Assembly: GCF_003732485.1 (NCBI RefSeq)
Contig: NZ_MOAK01000081.1
Location: 360,909-424,908, forward strand
DNA length: 64,000 nt
Direction of reading: 5' to 3'
From: Pseudomonas protegens
GTDB lineage: Bacteria > Pseudomonadota > Gammaproteobacteria > Pseudomonadales > Pseudomonadaceae
In this document: positions 20,058 to 27,877 of the stretch, piece after piece
Numbering within the stretch: position 1 is the stretch's first letter
How the letters are laid out: the number at the start of each line of letters is the position of its first letter
The notes under the pieces: model-generated
What the model was told of the DNA's origin: nothing
Seen by the model: the letters and a program-made list of their open reading frames with translations, nothing else
Database searches by the model: none
Position numbers and translations under genes: made by a program

Positions 20058-21107
20058 GTGGAACAGATTTTCTGGCGTGATATCGAGGATTTGGCCGGCC
20101 ACTGGAACGGCCTCGGCGTGGACGTCAAACGCCCGGCCAGTGGCAAGCCCAACCTGTGCCTGCTCAGTGGCAACAACAGCCGTATGCAGTTGGTGCTCGG
20201 CGACCAGACCCTGCTCTGGGGCACCATGTCCCGCTGCCTGTATGGCGTGTGGCTGGTGCGCAATCACCTGCCGGAGCAACTGCCGCAAACCCTGGTGGGC
20301 CCCATCGACTCGCCTCAGGTGGAACAACAGGCGCGCCTTGACCCGGCGCTGCGCCTCAAGGCCTGGAGCCGCTTCTTCGTCGAGCAATTGATGCAGCACC
20401 AGCCGGACTTCTTTTACCCCGGCTACTGGCTGGTGCGGGCCCTGCGCCCGGCATCGCAGAAACCGATGCGGCCGCTGCTCAGCGGCACCGAAGCCTGGTA
20501 CTTCAAGGGCGGTGAAGACGCCCTGAGCCATATGCCGCAGTGGGCGATCTATGGTCGTAACATCCTCGACAACCAACAGGCCGGTACGGCGCGCTGGGTC
20601 GGGTTGGGGGAGTACGGTGGCGCAGTAGTCGGCCTGCATGCCGTGGACCCGCATTCCGGGCGCTTGAAGTGGTGGCGCAAAAAAGCCCGCGAAGGCAGCT
20701 TGCCGCCGATCCTGCTGTGGTACGTCACCGGTCTGAGCTGCTATCTGATTCTCGATGGCCATTACCGCCTGCAGGCGGCCATCGATGAAAACCTGCCGCC
20801 GGAGTTTCTGGTGCTCAGCTCGCCGCGGCTCTACCACTATCGCCCCAACCCGCAAGAGCAGCAGAAGGTGCTGGGGGCGCTACAAGTGCAAATCCAGCGC
20901 AAAAAACTGGACACCGGGCGCTTCAACCAGTTGCTGATCAGCACCTTCGACGACCGGCCGTATCACGGCTTCGGCAGCCAGTCCTGGGCGGGGATTGCCT
21001 CGGAGCAGGCGTGGATCGACCAGGTCAGCGGCATTCTCAAGGAACGCGGTGACCTGAGCGACCTGGAGGAAATCCTCGAACGCGAAGCGCCGGAAGAGTA
21101 CCGTTGA
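20058..21107 (+). CDS. Unknown protein with ParB/sulfiredoxin-like DGHYR motif (paralogue 2)
   Basis: The 349-residue protein starts at GTG 20058 (MEQIFWRDIEDLAGHWNGLG) and is a diverged copy of the preceding gene. The block from GRLKWWRKKAREGSLPPILL through WYVTG to DGHYRLQAA (residues about 203-245) is almost unchanged between the two, while the first 80 and last 80 residues have drifted. FDDRP-----G--SWAG near residue 300 is also shared and may be part of the active site. No signal peptide or membrane helix. It lies directly upstream of an iron-regulated sigma/FecR/receptor cassette, but a Fur box and 78-base gap separate them, so joint function is not implied. Confidence 0.75.
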   Translation: MEQIFWRDIEDLAGHWNGLGVDVKRPASGKPNLCLLSGNNSRMQLVLGDQTLLWGTMSRCLYGVWLVRNHLPEQLPQTLVGPIDSPQVEQQARLDPALRLKAWSRFFVEQLMQHQPDFFYPGYWLVRALRPASQKPMRPLLSGTEAWYFKGGEDALSHMPQWAIYGRNILDNQQAGTARWVGLGEYGGAVVGLHAVDPHSGRLKWWRKKAREGSLPPILLWYVTGLSCYLILDGHYRLQAAIDENLPPEFLVLSSPRLYHYRPNPQEQQKVLGALQVQIQRKKLDTGRFNQLLISTFDDRPYHGFGSQSWAGIASEQAWIDQVSGILKERGDLSDLEEILEREAPEEYR

Positions 21108-21181
21108 CCGCCACCCCCGGATTTGCCGCGGCGCTGGGGGATTTGCAACGACGAACGTTGATTTTCATGATCGGCAAACTG

Positions 21182-21200
21182 GATAATGATAACAATTACC
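21182..21200 (+). promoter_or_regulatory. Fur box upstream of ECF sigma gene
   Basis: GATAATGATAACAATTACC agrees with the Fur consensus GATAATGATAATCATTATC at 16 of 19 positions. It ends 18 bases before the ATG of the ECF sigma gene, so binding would block its transcription when iron is plentiful. Confidence 0.85.
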
Positions 21201-21218
21201 ATTAGCGTGCCGGTCTCG

Positions 21219-21725
21219 ATGCACAGTCCCGTAGACACCAAAGCCATAGTTGCCAACCTCTATAGCGAGAATTACCGCTGGTTGCGTGCCTGGCTGTATC
21301 GCCGATTGCAGTGCCCGCAGGATGCCGCGGATCTGACTCAGGACACCTTCGTGCGCACGCTGACCGCCGGCCAACTGGCCGATCTCAACGAACCGCGGGC
21401 CTTTCTCGCCACGGTGGCCAGGCGCTTGTTGAGCAACCTGTTCCGGCGCCGTGCCCTGGAGCAGCAGTACCTGCTGGAACTGGCGCGGATGCCGCAGGCC
21501 TTCAGCCCCTCCGAAGAGGAGCTGGCGCTGGTACGCGAAGCGCTGGAACTGATCGACCGGCTGCTCGAAGGTCTACCGCAACGGGTGCGCCATGCTTTTA
21601 TCCTGCATCGCCTTGAAGGCCTGGCGCAGCCGCAGATCGCCGAGCGCCTGGGAGTTTCTCTGGCGACCGTCGAGCGCGACCTGCGGCGAGCCTTCCTGCA
21701 TTGCCTCAGCGAGCGCGCCGCATGA
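21219..21725 (+). CDS. FecI-type ECF sigma factor
   Basis: This 168-residue ECF sigma factor of the iron-uptake group has region 2 (YRRLQCPQDAADLTQDTFVRTL, FLATVARRLLSNLFRRRALEQ) and region 4 (GLPQRVRHAFILHRLEGLAQPQIAERLGVSLATVERDLRRAF). It should transcribe the TonB-dependent receptor gene downstream after a signal through receptor and FecR-type protein. ATG 21219 (MHSPVDTKA) was chosen; an upstream in-frame start would lie inside the Fur box. The stop overlaps the anti-sigma start (ATGA). The partner siderophore is unknown. Confidence 0.9.
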   Translation: MHSPVDTKAIVANLYSENYRWLRAWLYRRLQCPQDAADLTQDTFVRTLTAGQLADLNEPRAFLATVARRLLSNLFRRRALEQQYLLELARMPQAFSPSEEELALVREALELIDRLLEGLPQRVRHAFILHRLEGLAQPQIAERLGVSLATVERDLRRAFLHCLSERAA

Positions 21726-22681
21726 GCCGTACCGCCAGCGACCAGGCCAATCGCGCCGCCGTGGACTGGTTGCTGAAGCTGGAATCCAGCAGCCAGGGAG
21801 ATGCCGTGCAGCAAGCCTTTGCCCACTGGCTGGCGCAGAGCGGCGAACACGCCGCTGCCTGGCAGCGGGTCAACGCCGTGCTCAGCCAGCCCTTGCAGCA
21901 ACTGCAGAGCAGCGAGCAACTGCAGGCGGCCAGCCGGGCCTTGCGATCGCTGCCTTCGCCAGCGCGGCGCAAAGTGCTGGGCGGCGGGCTGGCGTTGCTG
22001 GTGCTGGGAGGCGGTGCTGCCGGGCTGGTTAACCGCGTGTTGCCCTTGGGTCAGGTGCTGGCCGACCTGGATACTGCCACCGGCCAGCGTCAGTCCATGA
22101 TCCTGGCCGATGGCAGTCGGCTCCACCTGAACGCCCGCAGCGCCGTGGATATCCGCTTCGATGCCGGGCAGCGGCGCATCGTCCTGCGTGAAGGCACGGT
22201 GCAGGTCGACGTCGCCGCCGACCCGGCGCGGCCGTTTATCGTCGAAAGCCGCGAGGGGCGGGTGCAGGCCCTGGGCACCCGTTTCATGGTCAGCCGCAAC
22301 GATCTCGGCAGTCTGGTTTCCGTGCAGCAACACAGCGTGCTGCTGACCACCGCCCAGGGGCGCCAGCAGCGGGTCGAGGCCGGTGAAGCCTTTGCTTTCG
22401 ACGCTCAAGGCATCGAGCGTCAGGCACCGTCGTTGCGTACCCGGGTGGACTGGCTCGACGGCCGCATCGATGTGCGCAACGAGCCCCTGGGCGAATTGAT
22501 CGAGCTGCTGCGGCCCTACCGCAGCGGCCTGTTGCGCATCAGCCCGGAAGCGGCGCGGGTCCGGGTCTATGGGGTGTTCCCCTTGGATGACAGCGATCAG
22601 GTGCTGCGCTCCCTCGGCGAAACCCTGCCGATCCAGGTGACTCGCTATGGCTTCTGGCTGACCCGTATCGAGCTGCGCTGA
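21722..22681 (+). CDS. FecR-type anti-sigma regulator
   Basis: The 319-residue product has the cytoplasmic N-terminal sigma-binding domain (AAVDWLLKLESSSQGDAVQQAFAHWL, DUF4880 type), one membrane segment near residues 85-105 (VLGGGLALLVLGGGAAGLV), and a periplasmic FecR domain (TATGQRQSMILADGSRLHLN, FIVESREGRVQALGTRF) ending in an STN-like C-terminal part. It would hold or activate the ECF sigma factor according to ferric-siderophore occupancy of the receptor. The 4-base overlap with the sigma gene implies translational coupling. Close in length to E. coli FecR (317). Confidence 0.92.
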   Translation: MSRTASDQANRAAVDWLLKLESSSQGDAVQQAFAHWLAQSGEHAAAWQRVNAVLSQPLQQLQSSEQLQAASRALRSLPSPARRKVLGGGLALLVLGGGAAGLVNRVLPLGQVLADLDTATGQRQSMILADGSRLHLNARSAVDIRFDAGQRRIVLREGTVQVDVAADPARPFIVESREGRVQALGTRFMVSRNDLGSLVSVQQHSVLLTTAQGRQQRVEAGEAFAFDAQGIERQAPSLRTRVDWLDGRIDVRNEPLGELIELLRPYRSGLLRISPEAARVRVYGVFPLDDSDQVLRSLGETLPIQVTRYGFWLTRIELR

Positions 22682-22767
22682 TTGTTAAAAAAGCCAGGAA
22701 CAGTGAGGGGGTTCGGTTTTTCCCGTGTCCTGGTTATGGAAAGCCAACCTAATAACGAGCCCTTTCC

Positions 22768-25209
22768 ATGTCCCAGATTATTTTCCGTCCCAGCTTGCTG
22801 GCGATGGCTGTCGTTCTGAGTTACGCCGCTCTGCCCACTGTCGCCCATGCCGCGACCGACCCGCAGCAGGCTCAGGCCACCCGAGCGTTCGATCTGCCCG
22901 CCGGTGACCTGGGTGAGACCTTGAGCCGCATCGCCCGGGACAGCGGCCGGGTGCTGTCGGTGGCCCCGCAGTTGCTCAGCGGCAAGCGCGCCAGTCGGGT
23001 CAGTGGCCAACTGACTCCCGAGCAGGCTGTGCAGCAGGCCCTGGTGGGCAGCGGCCTGGGCCTGACCACCACCCCCAGTGGCACCTGGAGCCTGTACCTG
23101 TTGCCCACGGGGTCGGCGTTGCAACTGCAGCCGACCCATATTCAGGGCCAGGATCAGGAGCAGGCCTGGGGGCCAGTGGATGGCTACGTGGCTACTCGCA
23201 GCGCCACCGCGACCAAGACCGATACGCCGATCCTGGAAATTCCTCAGACCATCAACGTGGTCACTGCCGATCAGGTGCAGACCCAGGGCGCGCGCAACCT
23301 GACCCAGGTCCTGCGCTACACGCCGGGACTGAGCGTCAACGGCTACACCGACCGCAATACCATTGCCGACGAGATCACCAGCCGCGGTTTCGCCCCGACC
23401 CCGCTGTACCTGGACGGCGCCTACCTGCCCTATGCCGGCAGCCTGGGCGGGGCGCCGCAAATCGATCCCTACACCCTGGAGCGCGTCGAGGTACTCAAGG
23501 GGCCGTCGTCGGTGCTCTATGGACAGAACCAGCCCGGTGGCCTGGTCAATCTAGTGTCCAAACGCCCCAGCAGTACGCCGCAACATCAGGTCAAGTTCGG
23601 CCTGGGCAGCTACAACCGGGTCTATGGCGCCCTGGACAGCAGCGGCCCACTGGATGATCAGGGAGAGTTCTCCTATCGCCTGATCGGCGTGGCGAAAAAG
23701 GGCAACGAACAGGTGGCTCACACCAACAGCCAGCGCACCCTGCTGGCGCCGAGCCTGACCTGGAGCCCAAGCGACGCCACGCGCCTGACGCTGTTTGCGC
23801 AGATCCAGCGCGACGATGGGCTGGCCGACTACCAGGCGTTGCCGAAAATCGGCACCCTCGAACGCGGCCCCGATGGGCGCAAGATCGACCGCGATTTCTT
23901 CAATGGCGATTCGCGCTACAACGACTACAAGCGCGACCAGTACATCCTTGGCTACGAGTTGAGCCAGGCCCTCAACGACGACCTGAAATTCCGTTCCACC
24001 GCGCGCTACATCGACGTGCGCGACCGCTACAAGGGCTTTTACCTGCGTGGCTTCGTCACCGATGCTGGCGGTGTGACCGACTACACTCGAGCTACCCGCA
24101 CCAAGCTCGACTGGCAGCAGCACAACACGGCCTACACCCTGGACAACAACCTGGAGTACCGCTTCAACACCGGTGCCCTGGAGCACACCACCCTGGCGGG
24201 CGTGGACTATCGCCATTTCAATCGCAAGTACACCGGCTACAACGCCTACGGGGTCTTGCCGGTAGACCTGTACGGCAAGAACAACTACGACACCAGCAGC
24301 GTCACCCCCGAACTGACCACGCGCTGGGACAACACCGTCAGCCAGACCGGCGTCTACGTCCAGGACCAGATCAAGCTTGACCAATGGATACTGACCCTCG
24401 GCGGCCGCCAGGACTGGGCCGAAGTGGAAAACAAGGACCTGCTGGCCCGCAGCATCGTTGAACAGCGGGACCACAAGTTCACCGGTCGGGTGGGCCTGAC
24501 CTACGTGACCGATTTCGGTCTGGCGCCCTATGTCAGCTACTCCCAGTCCTTCCTGCCGACCGTGGGCACCAGCGCCCCGGAGCGCGGTGCCAAGGCCTTC
24601 AAGCCGACCGAGGGCGAGCAGTATGAAGCGGGGGTGAAGTACCAGCCCGTGGACAAGACGCTGATGACCGCGTCGGTGTTTCAGGTGAAGCAGAAGAACG
24701 CCCTGACCAACGACATCGACTACCCCGAATACAACGCGCAGCAGGGCGAGATTCGTTCCCGGGGCATCGAGCTGGAAATCAAGTCCAGCCTGGACAACAT
24801 CGATGTGATGGCTGCCGCCACCTACATCGATTCCTTCTATACCAAGGCCAATGACTCCACCAAGGGCAACCGTAATGAAGCCCAAGCGCCGGTCTCGGCC
24901 AGTGCCTGGGTCGACTACCACTTCACCCAGGCGGCGCTCAGCGGCCTGACCTTTGGCGTGGGCGCGCGCTACACCGGCAGGAAGCCGGGGGACTCGGGCA
25001 GCACCTTCAGCACACCAGCCTATGTGGTGTACGACACCACCATCAGCTATGACCTGGGCAAGCTCGACCCGAGCCTGCGCGGGCTGAAAAGCAGCCTCAA
25101 CGTGCAGAACCTGTTTGACCGGGAATACGTCTCCGACTGCAACTACAACTTCGGCTGCTACTACGGCCAGGAGCGGGTGGCTTCGGTGGAAATGAGCTAC
25201 GACTGGTAA
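22768..25209 (+). CDS. TonB-dependent siderophore receptor with signalling domain
   Basis: The 813-residue outer-membrane receptor has a signal peptide (VLSYAALPTVAHA), then an STN secretin/TonB N-terminal domain (about residues 45-115, RAFDLPAGDLGETLSRIARDSG) that contacts the FecR protein, a plug domain (TPILEIPQTINVVTADQV, RGFAPTPLYLDGAYLPYAG, VEVLKGPSSVLYGQNQPGGL) and a 22-strand barrel ending in aromatic W (EMSYDW). The C-terminal NLFDREYVSDCNYNFGCYYG segment with paired Cys resembles ferrichrome/hydroxamate-type (FhuA/FiuA) receptors. It is the third gene of the sigma/anti-sigma cassette. Uptake of a xenosiderophore, possibly a hydroxamate, is likely but not provable here. Confidence 0.9.
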   Translation: MSQIIFRPSLLAMAVVLSYAALPTVAHAATDPQQAQATRAFDLPAGDLGETLSRIARDSGRVLSVAPQLLSGKRASRVSGQLTPEQAVQQALVGSGLGLTTTPSGTWSLYLLPTGSALQLQPTHIQGQDQEQAWGPVDGYVATRSATATKTDTPILEIPQTINVVTADQVQTQGARNLTQVLRYTPGLSVNGYTDRNTIADEITSRGFAPTPLYLDGAYLPYAGSLGGAPQIDPYTLERVEVLKGPSSVLYGQNQPGGLVNLVSKRPSSTPQHQVKFGLGSYNRVYGALDSSGPLDDQGEFSYRLIGVAKKGNEQVAHTNSQRTLLAPSLTWSPSDATRLTLFAQIQRDDGLADYQALPKIGTLERGPDGRKIDRDFFNGDSRYNDYKRDQYILGYELSQALNDDLKFRSTARYIDVRDRYKGFYLRGFVTDAGGVTDYTRATRTKLDWQQHNTAYTLDNNLEYRFNTGALEHTTLAGVDYRHFNRKYTGYNAYGVLPVDLYGKNNYDTSSVTPELTTRWDNTVSQTGVYVQDQIKLDQWILTLGGRQDWAEVENKDLLARSIVEQRDHKFTGRVGLTYVTDFGLAPYVSYSQSFLPTVGTSAPERGAKAFKPTEGEQYEAGVKYQPVDKTLMTASVFQVKQKNALTNDIDYPEYNAQQGEIRSRGIELEIKSSLDNIDVMAAATYIDSFYTKANDSTKGNRNEAQAPVSASAWVDYHFTQAALSGLTFGVGARYTGRKPGDSGSTFSTPAYVVYDTTISYDLGKLDPSLRGLKSSLNVQNLFDREYVSDCNYNFGCYYGQERVASVEMSYDW

Positions 25210-25618
25210 CGCAGGGCCAGGGGAGCAGATGGCCGTGAAGGCGCCTGCTGCCCTGGAACGTAGTGGCTCCGAATGTCGAGGAACAACGTCTGATAGTCAG
25301 GCGGTTCGCTTTCTTTTGTAAGGCAAATCCGAGAAACTGCGGGCCGCTTGAATGCGCCTGGTGGGCGGGCTAGGGTTCCGGAGCCATCGCCCAATCGATG
25401 GCTCGGATGTGCAAGTCCGGTCATGTCGGCGCATCGTTGTCAAAAGCAGTTCGGGGTTTTTTGCCCGTTGTTTCTGCGTTATGGCAGCCGTGCGTGGGAG
25501 ACTTTCGAGTCTGCCGGGTTCCGATATGCCCGGTCTTGCACACCTGCGTACGGCTGCCACCCTATTCGTGTGCAAGCGAACGGTGACGGCTCCTTTGAGT
25601 TCATATCGGAGTTACACC
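25210..25618 (+). promoter_or_regulatory. Structured leader of the downstream small gene
   Basis: This 409-base gap has no convincing gene but many stems. Just after the receptor stop an imperfect hairpin (CCAGGG...CCCTGG, 25217-25257) may stabilise the receptor mRNA. A perfect 9-bp hairpin GAGCCATCG/CGATGGCTC occupies 25381-25404. Then a multi-branched element at 25482-25559: a 10-bp closing stem (TGGCAGCCGT with ACGGCTGCCA) encloses AGACT-TTCG-AGTCT (25499-25512) and CCGGG...CCCGG (25514-25533). It ends 59 bases before the ATG of the small gene. This looks like a structured RNA leader or small RNA rather than a simple promoter region. Confidence 0.55.
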
Positions 25619-25975
25619 ATGAAAAAGCTCGTCCCCGATCCACCCACGTCCTATCGCGATCCCGCCCTCAAGGCCGCCAACGCCACCCTGCGCGTGGCCC
25701 TGGCCCGGCAACCGCTGGACCCCGCGGTGTTCCAGCTCACGACCCAAGCCAAACCCGTTTCCCCCGACTCGCTGTTCAGCGTGCGCGAAGGCGTCAGCGC
25801 CGAAGAGGCCTTGGTGCATGTGGCGCTGCTGCTCAAATGCGCCGAAGAGGTCTGCGATGAAATCACCCCGCAGGGCAGCGGCCTGGAGCGCGGGCTGATC
25901 TGGTCCATGGTGCATTCGGTGGAGATGGCCCGCGCGGTGGTGGAGGCCTTGCTCGACGGCCAACGCGGGCCTTGA
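25619..25975 (+). CDS. DUF6124-type small protein
   Basis: The 118-residue protein (MKKLVPDPPTSYRDPALKAAN...) fits the small Pseudomonas family annotated as DUF6124/DUF3077. It opens with a Pro-rich stretch; residues 35-115 are helical with conserved features of the family (SVREGVSAEEALVHVALLLKCAEEVCDE, then LIWSMVHSVEMARAVVEALL). The function of the family is unknown; no signal peptide. Its notable trait is the long, highly structured upstream region. ATG is preceded by CGGAG at a good distance. Confidence 0.75.
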   Translation: MKKLVPDPPTSYRDPALKAANATLRVALARQPLDPAVFQLTTQAKPVSPDSLFSVREGVSAEEALVHVALLLKCAEEVCDEITPQGSGLERGLIWSMVHSVEMARAVVEALLDGQRGP

Positions 25976-26083
25976 ATCCGGGCATTTCCTGATACGTTTT
26001 GTCGGCAGGGTCCGATTGACTGAGCTTTTTTCACGGCACAGTCTGTCGGACCTTTTTCGTCATTTCCCTACAGGAGCTACCCG

Positions 26084-26896
26084 ATGCCCTTCGCGACCAT
26101 CGATGGACAACCGTTGCACTACCTTGACCAGGGCCAGGGGCCGGTGGTGTTCCTGGCCGGCAGTTATTTGTGGGACACGAGCATGTGGGCACCGCAGATC
26201 GAGGCGTTGTCGGCGCAGTACCGGGTGATTGCCGTGGACCTGTGGGGCCACGGCCAGTCCGGGCCGTTGCCGGCAGGCACCGCATCGCTGGACGATGTGG
26301 CGCGGCAGATGCTGGCCTTGCTCGATCATTTGCAGATCGAACGGGTGACCCTGGTGGGCTTGTCGGTGGGCGGCATGTGGGGCGCGCGTCTGGCCCTGGC
26401 GGCGCCGCAGCGCATCGACGGGTTGGTGCTGATGGACACTTACCTGGGCGCCGAGCCTGAGCCGACCCGGCAGTATTACTTTTCCCTGTTCCAACAGATT
26501 GAGGACAGTGGCCTGATCGCCGAAGCGCTGCTGGATATCGTGGTGCCGATTTTCTTCCGTCCGGGTATCGATCGGCAGTCGGCGCTGTTCCAGGATTTTC
26601 GCGCCAGCCTCGCGGCGCTGCCGACCGAGCGTTTGCGCGCGAGCGTGATTCCCATGGGGCGCATCACCTTCAGTCGGGCGGATGTGCTGGATCAGCTGGA
26701 GCGCCTGGATGGGCAGAACACCTTGCTGCTGTGTGGTGATCAGGACCAGCCGCGGCCGCCTGCAGAAACCCTCGAAATGGCTGAGCGCATTGGCTGCCCT
26801 TACCAGTTGGTGCCCGAGGCGGGGCATATTTCCAGTCGGGAGAATCCGCAGTTCGTGACCCGGGCCTTGCTGGCGTTTTTACAGCGCCACGGTTGA
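26084..26896 (+). CDS. Alpha/beta hydrolase
   Basis: The 270-residue alpha/beta-fold hydrolase begins MPFATIDGQPLHYLDQG. The oxyanion region (GPVVFLAGSYLWDTSMW), the nucleophile elbow GLSVGG (Ser at about residue 94), an acid on LLLCGDQDQPRP, and the catalytic His in PEAGHISSRENP near the C-terminus are all visible. It is cytoplasmic by the lack of a signal peptide. The substrate is not predictable; the gene stands alone, with a BIME pair array downstream. Confidence 0.88.
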   Translation: MPFATIDGQPLHYLDQGQGPVVFLAGSYLWDTSMWAPQIEALSAQYRVIAVDLWGHGQSGPLPAGTASLDDVARQMLALLDHLQIERVTLVGLSVGGMWGARLALAAPQRIDGLVLMDTYLGAEPEPTRQYYFSLFQQIEDSGLIAEALLDIVVPIFFRPGIDRQSALFQDFRASLAALPTERLRASVIPMGRITFSRADVLDQLERLDGQNTLLLCGDQDQPRPPAETLEMAERIGCPYQLVPEAGHISSRENPQFVTRALLAFLQRHG

Positions 26897-26913
26897 AGCC
26901 CGATTCTTCCGTT

Positions 26914-27094
26914 GTAGGAGCTGGCTTGCCAGCGAAGGGGCCCGCAAGCCGGGCGCCAACCTGACGGACGCTTTCGCCGGCAAGCCGGCTCCTACGGGTG
27001 GGGATACGCGTTGTAGGAGCTGGCTTGCCAGCGAAGAGGCCCGCGAGTCGGGCGCCAACCTGACGGACGCCTTCGCCGGCAAGCCGGCTCCTAC
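26914..27094. repeat. Tandem BIME: two REP pairs with 99-base period
   Basis: Two near-identical head-to-head REP pairs, 26914-26995 and 27013-27094, each starting GTAGGAGCTGGCTTGCCAGC and ending GCCGGCAAGCCGGCTCCTAC, with an identical inner spacer (GGGCGCCAACCTGACGGACG). They fill the gap between the convergent hydrolase and dsbG genes and can act as a stem-loop terminator for both. Confidence 0.9.
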
Positions 27095-27109
27095 GGGGAA
27101 GGGGCGGGG

Positions 27110-27877
27110 TTATTTGGGGCCGAGGATCTGCGTCAGCTTGCCCGGGGCCGGGGCGCCTTGCTGCTGTTGCAACTCGCCCTTGTCGTCGAGGTAGAAGATC
27201 GCCGGGGTCGCCGACAGCTCCAGTTCTTCCATCAATTTCATGTTGGCGTCGAGTTTGGCCTGGACCGCTGCAGGAATACTGGCCAGGGGTTTCAGGGTGC
27301 TGCCCTTGCCGGCCTTCTCATGATTCTGCAGGGCCTGTTGCGGGTCCTTGGCGGCCAGCAGGGCGGCGGATTTGCCCGGGCTGTCTTCGCGGATGATGCC
27401 CACCATGATATGCCGCAGCTGCACTTTGCCGGCCTTGACCCAGGGCCGTGCCTGTTCCCAGAACATGTTGCAGTAGGGGCAGTTGGGGTCGCTGAACAGG
27501 TAGACGATGCGCGGTGCATCGGCCTTGCCGTCGGCGATCCAGTTGCTCTTGTCCAGGTTGCCCCAGACCTCCTTGGCCATCGGCGCGTAGACCAGTTTCT
27601 GCAAGGGTTCGGCGCTGAGGTCCTTGCCGTTGGCGTCGTACAGGTTGCCCAGCAGCACGTGCTTGCCGTCAGGGGTGAGGTACAGGGTCATGCCGCGGTT
27701 CTGGTACTGCGCGGCGTAGCCCTTGAGGCCGTCCGGCGCATCGAAGCTGCCGATGATCTTGGCGCCTTTTTCCTCGATCTTGCGGATCGGTGCAGGCAGT
27801 TCTTCGGCCTGCAGCAGCGGCACGTTGAGCAACGCTGCGCCCAAAGACAGGCTCAGCAGGTGGCGGATGAAGGGCAT
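27110..27877 (-). CDS. dsbG: DsbG, periplasmic disulfide isomerase/reductase
   Basis: The 255-residue protein has a signal peptide (LLSLSLGAALLNVPLLQA) and the DsbC/DsbG layout: N-terminal dimerisation part (ELPAPIRKIEEKGAKIIGSFDAPDGLKGYAA), linker, then a thioredoxin domain with CPYC (SDPNCPYCNMFW, about residue 127) and cis-Pro TPAIFY near residue 228. DsbG protects single Cys thiols from oxidation and is kept reduced by DsbD. It is last in the dsbD-dsbE-dsbG operon; ATG at 27877 lies inside the end of the preceding gene (25-base overlap in another frame). Confidence 0.92.
   Translation of the reverse strand: MPFIRHLLSLSLGAALLNVPLLQAEELPAPIRKIEEKGAKIIGSFDAPDGLKGYAAQYQNRGMTLYLTPDGKHVLLGNLYDANGKDLSAEPLQKLVYAPMAKEVWGNLDKSNWIADGKADAPRIVYLFSDPNCPYCNMFWEQARPWVKAGKVQLRHIMVGIIREDSPGKSAALLAAKDPQQALQNHEKAGKGSTLKPLASIPAAVQAKLDANMKLMEELELSATPAIFYLDDKGELQQQQGAPAPGKLTQILGPK

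Noticed and set aside
22682-22767. Imperfect hairpin between fecR-type gene and receptor gene as a terminator
   Set aside because: The arms pair only partly (CCAGGA-ACA with TGTCCTGG) and no T-run follows; the receptor is expected to be transcribed through or from its own promoter here.
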